From: Adineta steineri
Lineage: Eukaryota; Rotifera; Eurotatoria; Adinetida; Adinetidae
NCBI GenBank assembly: GCA_905250115.1
Contig: CAJNOI010000081.1
Span: 124,001 to 188,000 of the forward strand
DNA length: 64,000 nucleotides
Reading direction: 5' to 3'
Shown: positions 23,101 to 34,100 of the stretch, in pieces
Layout: every line of letters begins with the position of its first letter
How positions within the stretch are numbered: position 1 is the first letter of the stretch
Notes under the pieces: model-generated
The model's database searches: none
Told to the model about the DNA's origin: nothing
Seen by the model: the letters and a program-made list of their open reading frames with translations, nothing else
Position numbers and translations under genes: made by a program

Positions 23101-24965
23101 TAATTTTAATTCTAATTTATCACTTAATTTTTGTGCATCCGTTTCTAATTGTCGTCCTATTTTTTGAACTAAATTTGTTAATTTTTTTTCAATTATTTGA
23201 TTATCATCTGTTGCTTGCTGTTGTTGAGGATTAGGATTAATCATAACAATTCCTGAATCACTACCAACAGTTGAATAACGATCAGTTTGTTGATATGTTG
23301 GTTTAAATGTTATTGATTCATTACCATGAATTGGTGATACATACGTTGATGAAGTTTTATATTCATTTTGTTGATGATGAGGTGTTTTATCATTGACATT
23401 TAAATTAGTTGTAGTTATAAAATGTTGTTGTTGACGATTATGAATTGATATATTATCAATAGTTGGACTTGTAAAATGTGTTGAAGGTGGTGTTTCAAAA
23501 CCATGATTTGTATAACGTGTCGAACTATTGTATTGAGATGAGAATTGTCGATCGGAATTAGTAGATGAAGCATCTAGATTGTATAAATATGATATATATA
23601 TTGATGACATTTTATATGGGTTGAAAAAAATACTGGTAGCAATTTTATAAAAAAAAGTTATTGTGGTTTTTTTTGTCAATTGTTGAATTCATAAAAGAAA
23701 AGAACGTAATCAAAGTTTATATAACCTCTTGTCTCAAAAAAATTGCCTTTTTTTAAGATGAAAACATTGCTTGTTAAACTTTTATGTTCTTCAAGTGCTT
23801 TCTTCTTATTGAAAAGAATTTCGAGAATCAAAAGCTTTATTAATCTTCAATAGATATCGATTGTAAAATTTCAATGAGAGATGAAAGAAACGAAGAAGAA
23901 GAAAAAAAAGATTCATTTTAGATTTTAATACTTCTTTATCCTTCTACCCTTTTATTTCATATACATAGATATGTATTTAAATACAAATCTGAAGTAATAG
24001 ATCCTGTTAGAGTATTCATATTTATCACTTGAAAAAAGACTCTTAATTGATCTACGTGGGTTTTTTCTTTATCGTTAATTTATTTACTTTGATAACTAGT
24101 AGTATTGATGTCGTTTATTGTACGACCTCCATTTCTCATAGCTGCATATTCTTTAAGTGGTGTATACTGATAATTAGCTTGAATCATTCCTATGGATGTA
24201 TTTTCGTCGTCATTATGTAAATTTTGTTGTTGTTGTTGAATTCGACGAATTGTCTTACCATCATCAGTAAATTGACCTAAATGTGACATGATAAAACAAA
24301 ATAGTAATAATAAGTGTGTGTGTGTGTGTAGATAGACAGTGAAGAAAAAGAACATTTATAAAGGATTTATATTTGTTCATATAAATTAATCACGTTCATA
24401 ATACTCATTACATATGATGACTACTGTATATATATAGCAAGCGATTATTTTTTAAAAATTGAATATCTCAAGGTAAGAACATTCTTTTTGGCTGAAACTT
24501 TCAGGATGTTCTAATAACTATTGGACTTATATATAGGTAAAATTTCAGCTCAAAACTCCGAGGTTTATTTTTTTGAGGTATATATCTAATAATAGGTCGA
24601 AAATTCAGTAAAATGGAAATAATTACTGAAGGAATGAGATTGGGGAAAATCCCTTTTAGGGTATTTGCTATCTCAATATACTTAACTAACTGAGATATGA
24701 ATGAATGAAAATGGGATGTACCACCTCAGATGGTTCCCTCGTTAGTCATTCTTGCAACTTTTTTATTGCAGAAACTGAAGAGCAATTATATCAAAATAAT
24801 TCAATTGCTAATTTTAAAACAAGTATGTTAAATGTCGGGGCGATCGAATTATTTGATGATGATGCCACGGATATTATTAAACGTGTAACAGCTATGGAAG
24901 AAGACGTACAAGACAGCTCGGATGATGATGCTATGAGTTTTGGAGATGAGTTTTACGTCGAATAA
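20126..24965 (+). CDS. Protein of uncertain function, possibly NTAN1-like; host of a transposon in intron 2
   Basis: Three exons join in phase (20126-20382, 21012-21373, 24772-24965) to 270 aa. The start ATG follows AT-rich leader and the frame closes with TAA. The middle contains STGANTCVVFIVLF and SVYILGGVKKES, then ENDIHDLSTYGEI. The order 'T-x-C hydrophobic strand, LGG, DIH' is loosely like the N-terminal asparagine amidohydrolase NTAN1 (catalytic Cys in TTCHIVVL), but this is a weak recollection. The C-terminus is acidic (DSSDDDAMSFGDEF). Intron 2 (21374-24771) holds a complete 3,345 bp transposon; without it the intron would be 50 nt, the local norm. The splice sites remain intact, so the gene may still work if the long intron is removed. 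Confidence 0.65.
20383..21011. other. 629 nt intron 1 of the host gene
   Basis: Bounded by GTAAGT and ACGTAG. AT-rich, with no repeat identified. It is over ten times the usual intron length here, so an old decayed insertion is possible. Confidence 0.45.
21397..21588 (+). repeat. Left terminal inverted repeat
   Basis: Begins cgagggaaccagctgaggtg immediately after TTA and ends at aacttcggagttttga. It differs from the right copy by about ten substitutions. Confidence 0.85.
21593..24432 (-). pseudogene. Captured internal exons of the PHD-PH gene
   Basis: About 2.84 kb, nearly identical to 56896-59721 apart from scattered substitutions and small indels. It covers the exon beginning GQFTDDGKTIRRIQ (24090-24280), the exon with NASSTNSDRQFSS and the coiled-coil segment KLTNLVQKIGRQLETDAQKL (22917-23580), the DHKALEQDDQQQ exon, the TPAPRVDQQAPII exon and the GIPCNSQERPVSGNSSPSIA exon, ending just past the splice donor after GWLRKQNR. 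Both the N-terminal PHD finger and most of the PH domain are missing. All captured reading frames and splice sites appear intact, so the copy is recent or constrained. It has no start of its own and cannot make the full protein. Confidence 0.85.
24550..24741 (-). repeat. Right terminal inverted repeat
   Basis: Reverse complement begins cgagggaaccatctgaggtg and is followed in the genome by TTA. A chance frame starting at 24705 reads from here into exon 3 of the host gene, so the repeat could supply an alternative in-frame 5' end. Confidence 0.85.
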
Positions 24966-25269
24966 AGTAAGAATACTAAAACAATGAATCTGTATCATAT
25001 GCACTTCAGTTTTACACATATCAGTTCAGATACTAACCTTTTAAGTGTAATTGACATTGATAGAGAGAATAACAGAATAAAATAAGATTTATATAAAGTT
25101 TCAAAACTATGACGATCAAACATATAAGAATGAAAGATCATCCTATGTTAGCTGAGTTGATAATAGTTTCATCAAAAAAAGGTTAAGTTTTGATCCACGC
25201 TAACTCACATTAAAAAGTTCTTTTGATTAATTATTATATCAGAAATATTTTTACAAATTTTTACATGAA

Positions 25270-25621
25270 TTACTAACCATACTATTACTACTATTTAGTT
25301 CGGTTTCCACGTTCATCAACACAACATCTTGCCATATATTGTCAACTTGAGAGCGTAAATAATTTTTTTATATTTCACTATTTGACGACTATAAAAAAAG
25401 AATAAGAAAACAATTTAATTAGATAAAACACTCACTTACAATGATTATATACATTTTTGTTTCCTTTCCGATTCGACTTGCTTTCACAAATTTTGGCCAA
25501 TACCCTTATTAGTGACAATCAAAACACATGTGATTTCTGTCTGAGATTCTAAGATAGTTTTGTCCAAAATCTTGGTAAAAGCTTTACTAGCACTTCGAAT
25601 AATTCTTTCACTGATATTCAT
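25270..25621 (-). pseudogene. Small gene remnant, unknown family
   Basis: From ATG at 25621 the minus strand reads MNISERIIRSASKAFTKILD then KTILESQTEITCVLIVTNKG. A frame change is needed to continue as WPKFVKASRIGKETKMYIII up to a GTAAGT donor, followed by a possible next exon reading LRSQVDNIWQDVVLMNVET. No family recognised. The shift and the short length argue for a relic. Confidence 0.35.
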
Positions 25622-25959
25622 TTATCTCAATCCTACAAACCTTTATACAAGACCAATTAATTCTTTCTAATATATCAATCAGTGATCTTATAAACTATCT
25701 TTTTAATATCAGTTTAATTTCGTTTTTTTAACAATTTATTTTCATACTCATCGAGAGCAGCAGTTAAGGATTTTACACAAGGGAATTAAAGGTGACTATT
25801 TGATCTTGACTATAAACATTTTCTCTAGAAAGCTTTCATGCGTAAATAAAAGAAACATTTAGAATAAAGATTTAGTTTATTGAGCACAAAAACCAATGTT
25901 TGAACAATAGAATACTATAAAGCAACATCAAAATATCATTAAAAACATTCAATTATTTA

Positions 25960-26110
25960 CTGTTATATTTAACTTTAAATAACTTTGAACTAATATTTCT
26001 TTTCCATCAATATGTTGTTGATTAACACAAAGCTTCACTTCGATCTCTCTTATATCCTTGATAAATTTTTCTATTTCACTTCGTTCACGTCTAATATATT
26101 CTTTTTATAT
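25960..26110 (-). pseudogene. 3' exon remnant
   Basis: The minus strand reads IRRERSEIEKFIKDIREIEV then KLCVNQQHIDGKEILVQSYL and ends LNITVNN-stop. It is helical and charged, with no recognised family and no intact upstream exon. Confidence 0.3.
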
Positions 26111-26229
26111 AATAAATACTATCACCATGTGAACAAAATAAATACAAATGAAATAAATAATTTTGAACCTTATTTTCTTCATTGATCATCGTGGAGTAAC
26201 TAGAAAAAGATTATCAATAGTAATCTTAT

Positions 26230-26500
26230 GAACAATCATCATTATCTAGGAGTCTATCAATATGAAGTTATACTAATGATGCCAGTTGATAATGTTGAAC
26301 CATTTAAAATTGATGTTCACGTAAAACAATCTAATGAATGCTGTTTATTTATGACATGAACAATAAATGAATTTGTTAACGATGATACATTATCAAAATA
26401 ATTTGTTTTATTTCGATATAAATGAGGAAATGAGGATCATGATAAGCGATGTTTTTATCGATTAGCTGTATATATAAGCAGGAGTATAAGATAAAATGTG
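26230..26500 (+). pseudogene. Exon remnant with in-frame TGA codons
   Basis: After a TCTAG acceptor the plus strand reads GVYQYEVILMMPVDNVEPFK and IDVHVKQSNECCLFMT, then TGA (26356-26358), TINEFVNDDTLSK, TAA, FVLFRYK, TGA, GNEDHDKRCFYRLAVYI. The composition looks protein-coding and the stops mark decay. No family recognised. Confidence 0.35.
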
Positions 26501-27603
26501 TCCATTAGTGGATTTATTCTGATCAATAATAGTAATAGATCGAAAGATGGAGTGCATGGTTGTTTCACAGGTGAACCAAATGGCTAACATTTATAAAAGG
26601 CGAAACAAAATTGTGTATTGAAATGCTTGTGTTTAGTGTGTAAAAACGTGCGTTTCTGAATATCATTTCATTACATGATTCTTGTATGATTAAATATGAC
26701 TTGTTCGCGTAAATGATTATTTTCGATACAATTTTTCTAGTTTTTCGTTTCTGTAAGTTCTTGACTGGGTACTATTCCTTTAATTTAAATCGATTTTTAT
26801 TTATCTCAACCAAGTTATCTTCCATTTTCATCAGGCAGTTTTCTTAAGATTAAAAAGAAACGAGGTTGTTCTGAATGGTCTCCTTCATTCAATTAAATTC
26901 TCTGATACCTCAAACATTTTTATAGTCATCATCGAAGCCGTATAAAAACGATCTGTACGACAGGCATTATATTCACAAACAAATTCAAAAAATAGTGTTC
27001 TTGGCTTTTAACATCTTATCGATTATAACGTCAAAGATGTTCTTTCATTTCTTCGGAACTTAACCATACATATAATAGTCGTACACACATTATTTTGATA
27101 TGACTCTCACCATTACTATAGGAATAGTCGAAATATATCTAAGTTACTAAATCCTTTTTCTTATCGTGGTTTCGTTTTAAATCATTTTAGCGGAACTTTT
27201 GCAGCTTATTATCAGGCTTCCTTATTTCTTTAATCGAAGATGTACGAGACAATATATGATTTTGTCTACATAAGTGCGGTAACAGCTATATGTTTTATAG
27301 GAGGACATTCTGTGAATGACGACGATTATAGTTAAATGATGCATTACCTAACTTAAATTATTCAATTTCATCATCTACTGACGTATAAATATCAGAGAGT
27401 AAGTTAACTGCAATTGTTTTTTAAATTCAAAAGTTAGATTTTACTCATTTCAATTCATCGCTTGAACAATTATCAAAAATAAATTATGTACTCTTCTAAT
27501 GTTCATAACGTTCATAATCGTTTACATGAATCTCAACCTAATAGGTATGAATCATCTCTTTTTTTTGAGATTTCAGATATAACGCGCCAATGATATTGCT
27601 TAC

Positions 27604-27720
27604 GGGGTCAATCACACCGAAAAAAATAAGATAAATTAACACTCAAGTTACGTGGACACGCCAATGATATTGGCTAATTTAACTTCAAATTGAATTATTT
27701 TTCTCTGTGTGATTGACCCC
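27604..27720. mobile_element. 117 bp MITE
   Basis: Ends ggggtcaatcacac and gtgtgattgacccc are exact inverse complements, and the match extends to about 27 bp with a few changes. Direct TAC copies flank it (27601-27603 and 27721-27723). There is no coding capacity. The word cgccaatgatattg occurs once inside (about 27660) and once just outside (about 27582). Confidence 0.7.
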
Positions 27721-27927
27721 TACTTCAACTTTTCAGTCTGTTTGACTCTTGGAAAAATAAATTACAAGAACACTACAACCAATGCAATTACACATTATTG
27801 TCCATTTGGACGGCAGACAGGTATGATCAAGAAAAAAAATGTGATAACAAACATTCACTGTTTCTTAGTCGAGCGATTGAATAAAAAGATAAACGTATCG
27901 ATTTGAGATTTCTTCAAATAAAAACCA

Positions 27928-30369
27928 ATGACTCTTACGTTTGAATTATTACCAAACGAAATATGGCTTATTATTTTCAATTATTTATCTTCACGACATA
28001 GTTGGCGAGCATTTTTTGGTATTAATAAACGTTTAAATCAGCTATTGACTTCGAATCTAATTCGTCATACTATCGATTTGAAAAATATCTCTTATTCTGA
28101 AATAGTTCAGCTACTTGAAAACCATGATAGAAAATCATATGATTATCAATGGCAAGCAGAATTTATTTCCCATGCGTCTGCAATTTATCTTGAAAATAAT
28201 TTTGATTATGAGATATTAATTAATCGATGGATCGCAACAAAAGAAAATTGGAAACTATCATCTTTAAGAACAATTTATATTTTACCAGAAGCTATGAACA
28301 TGATTGGTGTATTACTTCGTGAACTTAAATTTGAAAAAATTCTTCAATCACAACTCCATTGTCTTCATCTTGTTTTCGACCAACCATGTTCTACTTATTA
28401 TTCTACATTATCTCACTTAGTGGAAAAACGTATTTCATGTCCAATTATGTTATTAAAAGTAACAAGTGGTCTGTATACCAAAACTTAGATAGTCAAGGGA
28501 CACTTGTTTTTTAGTGAAAATTTTCAAAAAATTGAGTAGTTCTATATGTTTCAAATCTTTGATTAATAATAACCGATTTTAACGACCATGAATTTATTTC
28601 TAGGTCATAGATACCAAAATTGGGAATATGCAGATTTATACAATATAAAACATCCATTATACTGGATGCGTACTGTTTGCTTGACTATTAGTGTACAACA
28701 TTCATCAGAGCTTATTCTTCTCTTCATGCCTGAAGCTTTACCATTACTTGAACATTTGAATGTAACTATCGAACAGCCACGAAAAGATTTAATAACTAAA
28801 AGAAAACAACCAGCAAAATCTGTTCAATTATCCGAAAATGATCTACGTTATGCAAATGCTGCCAAAACAAAACTTCGATCATTTGTGCTACGTCAAATAG
28901 AGCTCGATGATCTTTTGACTTTATTCAATACGTTCACTTTTCCTCTTCTTGATACACTTATATTGGTGGATGTATTTGATAAATGTAAGTACAATGAACT
29001 TAAATTTTGAATATTCAATTTCTTTTTTCATTCGAGAAATTTTGTATACATTTAAACAAAGATCTAGCTGAGGGTATGGTTGAGAGATAGATGAGGGGCT
29101 GTCACCTCACACCCACATCCTAAAAACGATAGCTGTTTTATATTCATTTTGTTCCAACATATGTTTTGAATTGAGATTAGTTTTTTGCTAGTCCAAATCT
29201 ATACTTTTTACGCTCTCTCTCTCTAACTTTCAATATTGATTAGCTATTTGAAATAAAGAAAAATAACCTAAGAATTTTTATTTAGCTTTAGATAATGTAT
29301 TAGCTTTTCAACAGCTATTTGGTCCTTCAAACTTCCCTTCTCTTAAACAAAATCAATTTCAATTTTTACTTCGATTTCCTGCTAAATGTGAGCATGAATG
29401 GACTCAAAGATACTATAATAATGAATGGCCATTTAATAATATTGGCTTTCATATAGATGAACGTATCGTGGAACAGATTAGTTGTTCATCTCCTTTAGAC
29501 GTTATTGAAGATGTATTTTTTATCTACTCCATTCCTTTTGATGTATTGAAATATATGCGCACCATACACAACTATAAACTTTTTACTTGTCAATCAGCAA
29601 CAATTCGAAAGAACTTCATTTGTCGAAACATGGAATGGTTATATAAATGCACAAACAATGAAATCCATTTAATTAAAAGTCTTCAAGCAATGAGAAACGT
29701 TGAGGTGCTTCATTGTACCTTTTTCTCAGTAGTAAGTTTCATTTATATGTAATCTTTAATTTTAAGTTTTAAACTGAAAAAGATACAAGAAATAATTGAA
29801 TTATGTATCATTTCAAATTTCAGAATCAAGCAAAACTTGACATACCTCCAACACATACCAATCTATGTCATTTTCTTCGTTCGTTGACGTTTCGACTTAC
29901 ACACGTTACTCGCGTCGATTCAAGGCGCCATTCACTATTACCGATAATTCTGGATGCCTCACCTCATCTTTTCTGTCTCAGTGTAAGATGGAGTCATCTT
30001 TCTCATTGCTCCGGAAGATACCCAATGATTACACATGTTCATCTCATCCTTGGATGGGATGGTATACATTTCGATGTAAATCAATTCAATATAATCATAC
30101 CTAAAGTGCATTATCTTAGTATTGGTGGACAACAATTGGTAAGAGAAAAACAAATGGTTAATTTTGCATATGAATTACTGATTGATAAAGCTCACTTTTG
30201 TCAATTAATATTATTGCAAATAAATAAAAATGGTAATCTCACACTCAAACCACATGTAAAGGAAAATATTAAACAAGCAATTACCGCAAAGATTGACCGT
30301 CTAAGGAAGTCAGCTATGACTCAAATTGAATTTTCTTATCACAATCAGTTGAGTATTTGGCTTTGCTAA
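27928..30369 (+). CDS. F-box-type protein, multi-exon
   Basis: Four exons in phase (27928-28468, 28604-28984, 29286-29731, 29824-30369) give 637 aa. The N-terminus MTLTFELLPNEIWLIIFNYL with following SSRHSWRAFFGINKRLNQLL is an F-box. The rest is Leu-rich with repeating strands of the kind SLRTIYILPEA, LPLLEHLNVTIEQP, FPLLDTLILVDVF and HVHLILGWDGIHF, suggesting degenerate leucine-rich repeats. It is probably an SCF ubiquitin-ligase substrate receptor; such genes are numerous in bdelloids. Introns 1 (135 nt) and 2 (301 nt) are longer than usual, and intron 2 contains a telomere-like inverted repeat. Acceptor and donor sites are canonical and no frame break was seen. Confidence 0.8.
29064..29123. 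repeat. Weak telomere-like inverted repeat in an intron
   Basis: ctagctgagggtatggttga and cctcacacccacatcctaaa form imperfect arms. It is a more decayed relative of the hairpins at 12488 and 17783. Confidence 0.4.
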
Positions 30370-31199
30370 GAAGCCAACTTATTAAATATTATTGTTATGT
30401 TTTTCCTTCAACCGTTTCATCGATTTTTCTTGTGAATGGATACATTTGTTACTAAACCAGATTTTTGACGTTGTTTCGTTTTGGTCATATCACTATTTAA
30501 AAATACTTCAGATACCTATTTTTGTGCCTGTAAGTAGATACTATTTCTCAATAAACATATTTTTTTTTATTCTTCTTCAATATTAAAGTGAGAATGTCTT
30601 CTACCTTCATCCTCACCCTCACATATCTTTGTTAAAATATTTTCTCATCGATCCTCTTTCACATGCAATCGATCTTGTACCGATTGAATTGTTATGAATA
30701 CAAAACCAATGATTTTAATCTCGCTCTACACAAAAAGTGAGAAATTCCTAAACGGATGTTCAGGACATCTTTGCGATTCTAAAAGTTTGTCCAAACTGAA
30801 AAACAGTAATATATTCTGAAAGCTCTTGTCAAGATCTACAAAATAGTATTAAGTGAAAATATAATGTGGTGAAAAAACCGTATTTTGTATTGTTTTTTTC
30901 AATCTCTGATGAAACACATAATACTAAAATAGCTTATATCAGATACGGAGCTTATGTTTAGAAAACGAGTAAATAACAATCGGCAAAAATGTTGACATCT
31001 TATTAATTTTTACTGTGCTTGTATAAATTACGACTTCGAACAAAAAAGTGAATGCTTTCAAGCAGGATAAAATAAAATAAATACAATCAAAGGAAAGACT
31101 GATTATAATAATATTTTGAGCAAAGCGATATAAAATATGAGGTTTTTTTGAAATAAAACATATACAAAAATTTAGATTACATGAAAAGAAATCACTATT
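30370..31199. other. Convergent intergenic region
   Basis: Lies between the 3' ends of the F-box-type gene and pyruvate carboxylase. AT-rich. A C-rich tract (catcctcaccctcacat, about 30608-30624) is another trace of the telomere-like motif. Nothing else recognised. Confidence 0.5.
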
Positions 31200-34100
31200 C
31201 TAATTCCACAATTAAATCATCACCTTGTACTTGTTGACCAATATGTACATGAATTTTCTTTATTTTACCATCCACAGCACTTTTTACTACAGTTTCCATC
31301 TATAAATATTAATATAAATCTAATGATATTGAATATATTTTCTTTTACATACTTTCATAGCACTTAACACTATTACTGTATCACCTTTTTTTATTGTGTC
31401 ACCTTCTTTCGCTTTTATATCGAGTACTTGACCTGGCATTGGTGCACCTAAAAAGCAAATTTGTAAAATAGAATTAAGTAATTCATTAAGTATATTTACC
31501 AAGTTGATTCGTTTTATTTTTATCTACTTTGGGATGAACTTTATGATCTTTCACAGCTGCTTTATCTTTAACTTTCATTGATCGTAATTGCCCATTGACT
31601 TGAAAGAATACTTCACGTTCACCAGTTGCAAGCATTAATTCACTTATAGCTAATACAACAATATGTAAAACTTTTCCATGTTCAATTTCAATACTAAATT
31701 TATATAACAAAATAAAAATACATATTTTTGTTCGTCTACGACTAAACTTACTCCATCGTTTCATTTAATCGTGGTCCAACAAAAAATACTCGTGTTGGAT
31801 AAAGATCAACTGGACCATATTGTTTTTTAAAATCAATATATTCTTCAAGAACTTTCGGAAACATAATATAGGACATAACATCACATTTACGTATAATAGC
31901 ATCACCAAATTTCTTTTTTAATTCTTGTTCAATTTGATCAAAATCTAATGATTTTGTATTTGCACCTGGACGTTCATCAATTTTATTCTTTCCCTTCAAC
32001 ATTTGTGTACGAAGTGGTTCAGGAAATCCACCGTGTGGCTAAAATTAAGTTTATATTAATATCTTTTAAAAGTAAAACAAAACAAATTACTTGACCAAGT
32101 TGACCTTGCATAAATTCAACAACACTTGTTGGAAATGAAAGGTCTTCAGCACGTTCGTGTACATCTTTAGCTGTTAAATTATTTTGTACCATAAATTGTG
32201 CAAGATCACCAACAACTTTCGATGAAGGTGTTACTTTAATTAGATCACCTAACAATTGATTAGCTTCAATATATGATTTCTTTACATTTTCAAATTGTGA
32301 ACCAAGACCAAGACTAAATGCTTGAAACTAGAATTAAATATTTATCTGTAATGAAAATAAAAATATATAACTTTATTTTACTTGTAAATTTGTATATTGT
32401 CCACCGGGTATTTCATTCTTATAAACATCTGCATTACCACTTTTCATAGTTGTTGTACATTCAAATGGCGCATAAAGTAAACGTGTTTGTTCCCAAAATG
32501 CTGAATATTCATTAACTTTATCCATATTTATACCAGTATCATATTTTGTATTTTGTAATGCAGCTACAATACCACCCATAGTTGGTTGTGATGTCATACC
32601 ACTCATAGAATCAACAGCTACATCAACAATATCGGCTCCAGCTTCAAATGCAGCCATATAATTAGCAATACCAGTTCCAGCTGTATCACTATAAAAAGCA
32701 AGTATTTCATAATTGATTAAAAAATGTGTACGTACTGTGTATGTAAATGAATAGGTAAATCAGGATGTCTTTGCCGAATTGCATCAATTAACATTTTTGT
32801 AGCACGAGGTTTCAAAAGACCAGCCATATCTAAAAAGAAGTTCTTTTTTCCTGATTTTTATTGATTCAAAACAATAATAAAATACCTTTGATAGATAATA
32901 TATGTATACCCATTTTAACAAGTTCATCAACAAATTTAATATAATAATCTAAATTATACTTTGTTCGTGATTTATCAGCCACATCACCTGTATAACAAAC
33001 AGCAGCTGATATAACACCATTTGCTTTTCCAACAGCGTCGATACCAATTTTCATATTAGGTAAATAATTTAATGAATCAAATACACGAAATATATCCATT
33101 CCATGATCAACAGCCATTTGACAAAAACCATCTATAACATTATCTGGATAGTTTGAATAACCAACAGCATTCGCACCACGTAATAACATTTGAAATGGAA
33201 TATTTGGAATAAGTTCACGTAATTCACTTAAACGATCCCATGGACATTCATGTAGAAAACGAAGAGCAACATCAAATGTTGCACCTATATTAGGTTTCAA
33301 GTAAATAAAGAAAAAAACAACTACAAAAAAGAACTATTTTTACCTCCCCAATTTTCTAAACTAAAAAATTGAGAAAAATTTTTTGCTACAAATGGTGCAG
33401 ATTTTTTTAAATCACATGTTCGTACTCTTGTTGCTAATAAACTTTGATGAGCATCACGCATTGTTGTATCCATTAGTAATGCTCTATTTATAGACAAGAA
33501 ATAGTTTCATTTGAAAAGTTCTCATATTTCAATATCTTTACTGTGGATGTTTACGAACAGCTTTTGCAAAACCTACTGGACCTTCTTGTTTCAAAATTTG
33601 TCGCCAACCATTTGGAATTTCTTTTCTTTTCACATGTGGAAGTTCTGGTTTTATATCCATTGGTTTTATACTAGTACCCAATGGTGTCAATGGTCCATTA
33701 ACCATTATTTCTGATAGATAAGAAAGTAATTTTTGTGCACGATTTTGTGAAGGTATAAATTTAAATAAAATAGGATTTTCATCAAGAAAACTTGTAGTAA
33801 TTGAACCTTCGAGAAATTGTTTATGTTGAAGAACATTAAGTAAAAATGGAATGTTCGTTTTAACACCTATAAAAACAAATCAATCAAGAATTTATTTGAG
33901 TTTTTTGTTTAAATCTTTACCTCGAATACGAAATTCTTTAAGTGCACGAACCATTTTTGAACATGCTTCTTGATGATTACGTGCATGAGCGATGACTTTT
34001 ACTAATAATGAATCATAAAATGGACTTATAACAGCATCTGTATAAGCGGAAGCACTATCAATACGAATACCTAAAAAGAATAAGATATAAATTATTGTAT

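Larger units (their letters stand above)
21397..24741. mobile_element. Pack-type DNA transposon carrying a host gene fragment
   Basis: The element is 3,345 bp, bounded by 192 bp terminal inverted repeats (21397-21588 and 24550-24741, about 95 percent alike by eye, starting cgagggaacca) and flanked by direct TTA (21394-21396 and 24742-24744). Both TIRs and the TTA duplication fit a cut-and-paste element; a TTA duplication is typical of PIF/Harbinger. No transposase is present. The interior (about 21593-24432) is a near copy of 56896-59721, part of the PHD-PH gene of this window. Between the captured DNA and the right TIR lies about 115 bp of element sequence related to the MITE at 15164-15603. 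It must have been moved by a transposase encoded elsewhere. It inserted in an intron, antisense for the captured exons relative to the host gene. Confidence 0.88.
24966..27603. other. Gene-poor region with several gene remnants
   Basis: No intact gene. Protein-like but broken segments on both strands are listed separately; another possible minus-strand piece near 26880-27000 reads TLFFEFVCEYNACRTDRFYT. The remainder is AT-rich. Confidence 0.45.

Noticed and set aside
21397..24741. Plain segmental duplication explanation
   Set aside because: The copied DNA is bounded on both sides by long inverted repeats not present at the donor locus and by a 3 bp target duplication, which fits transposition.
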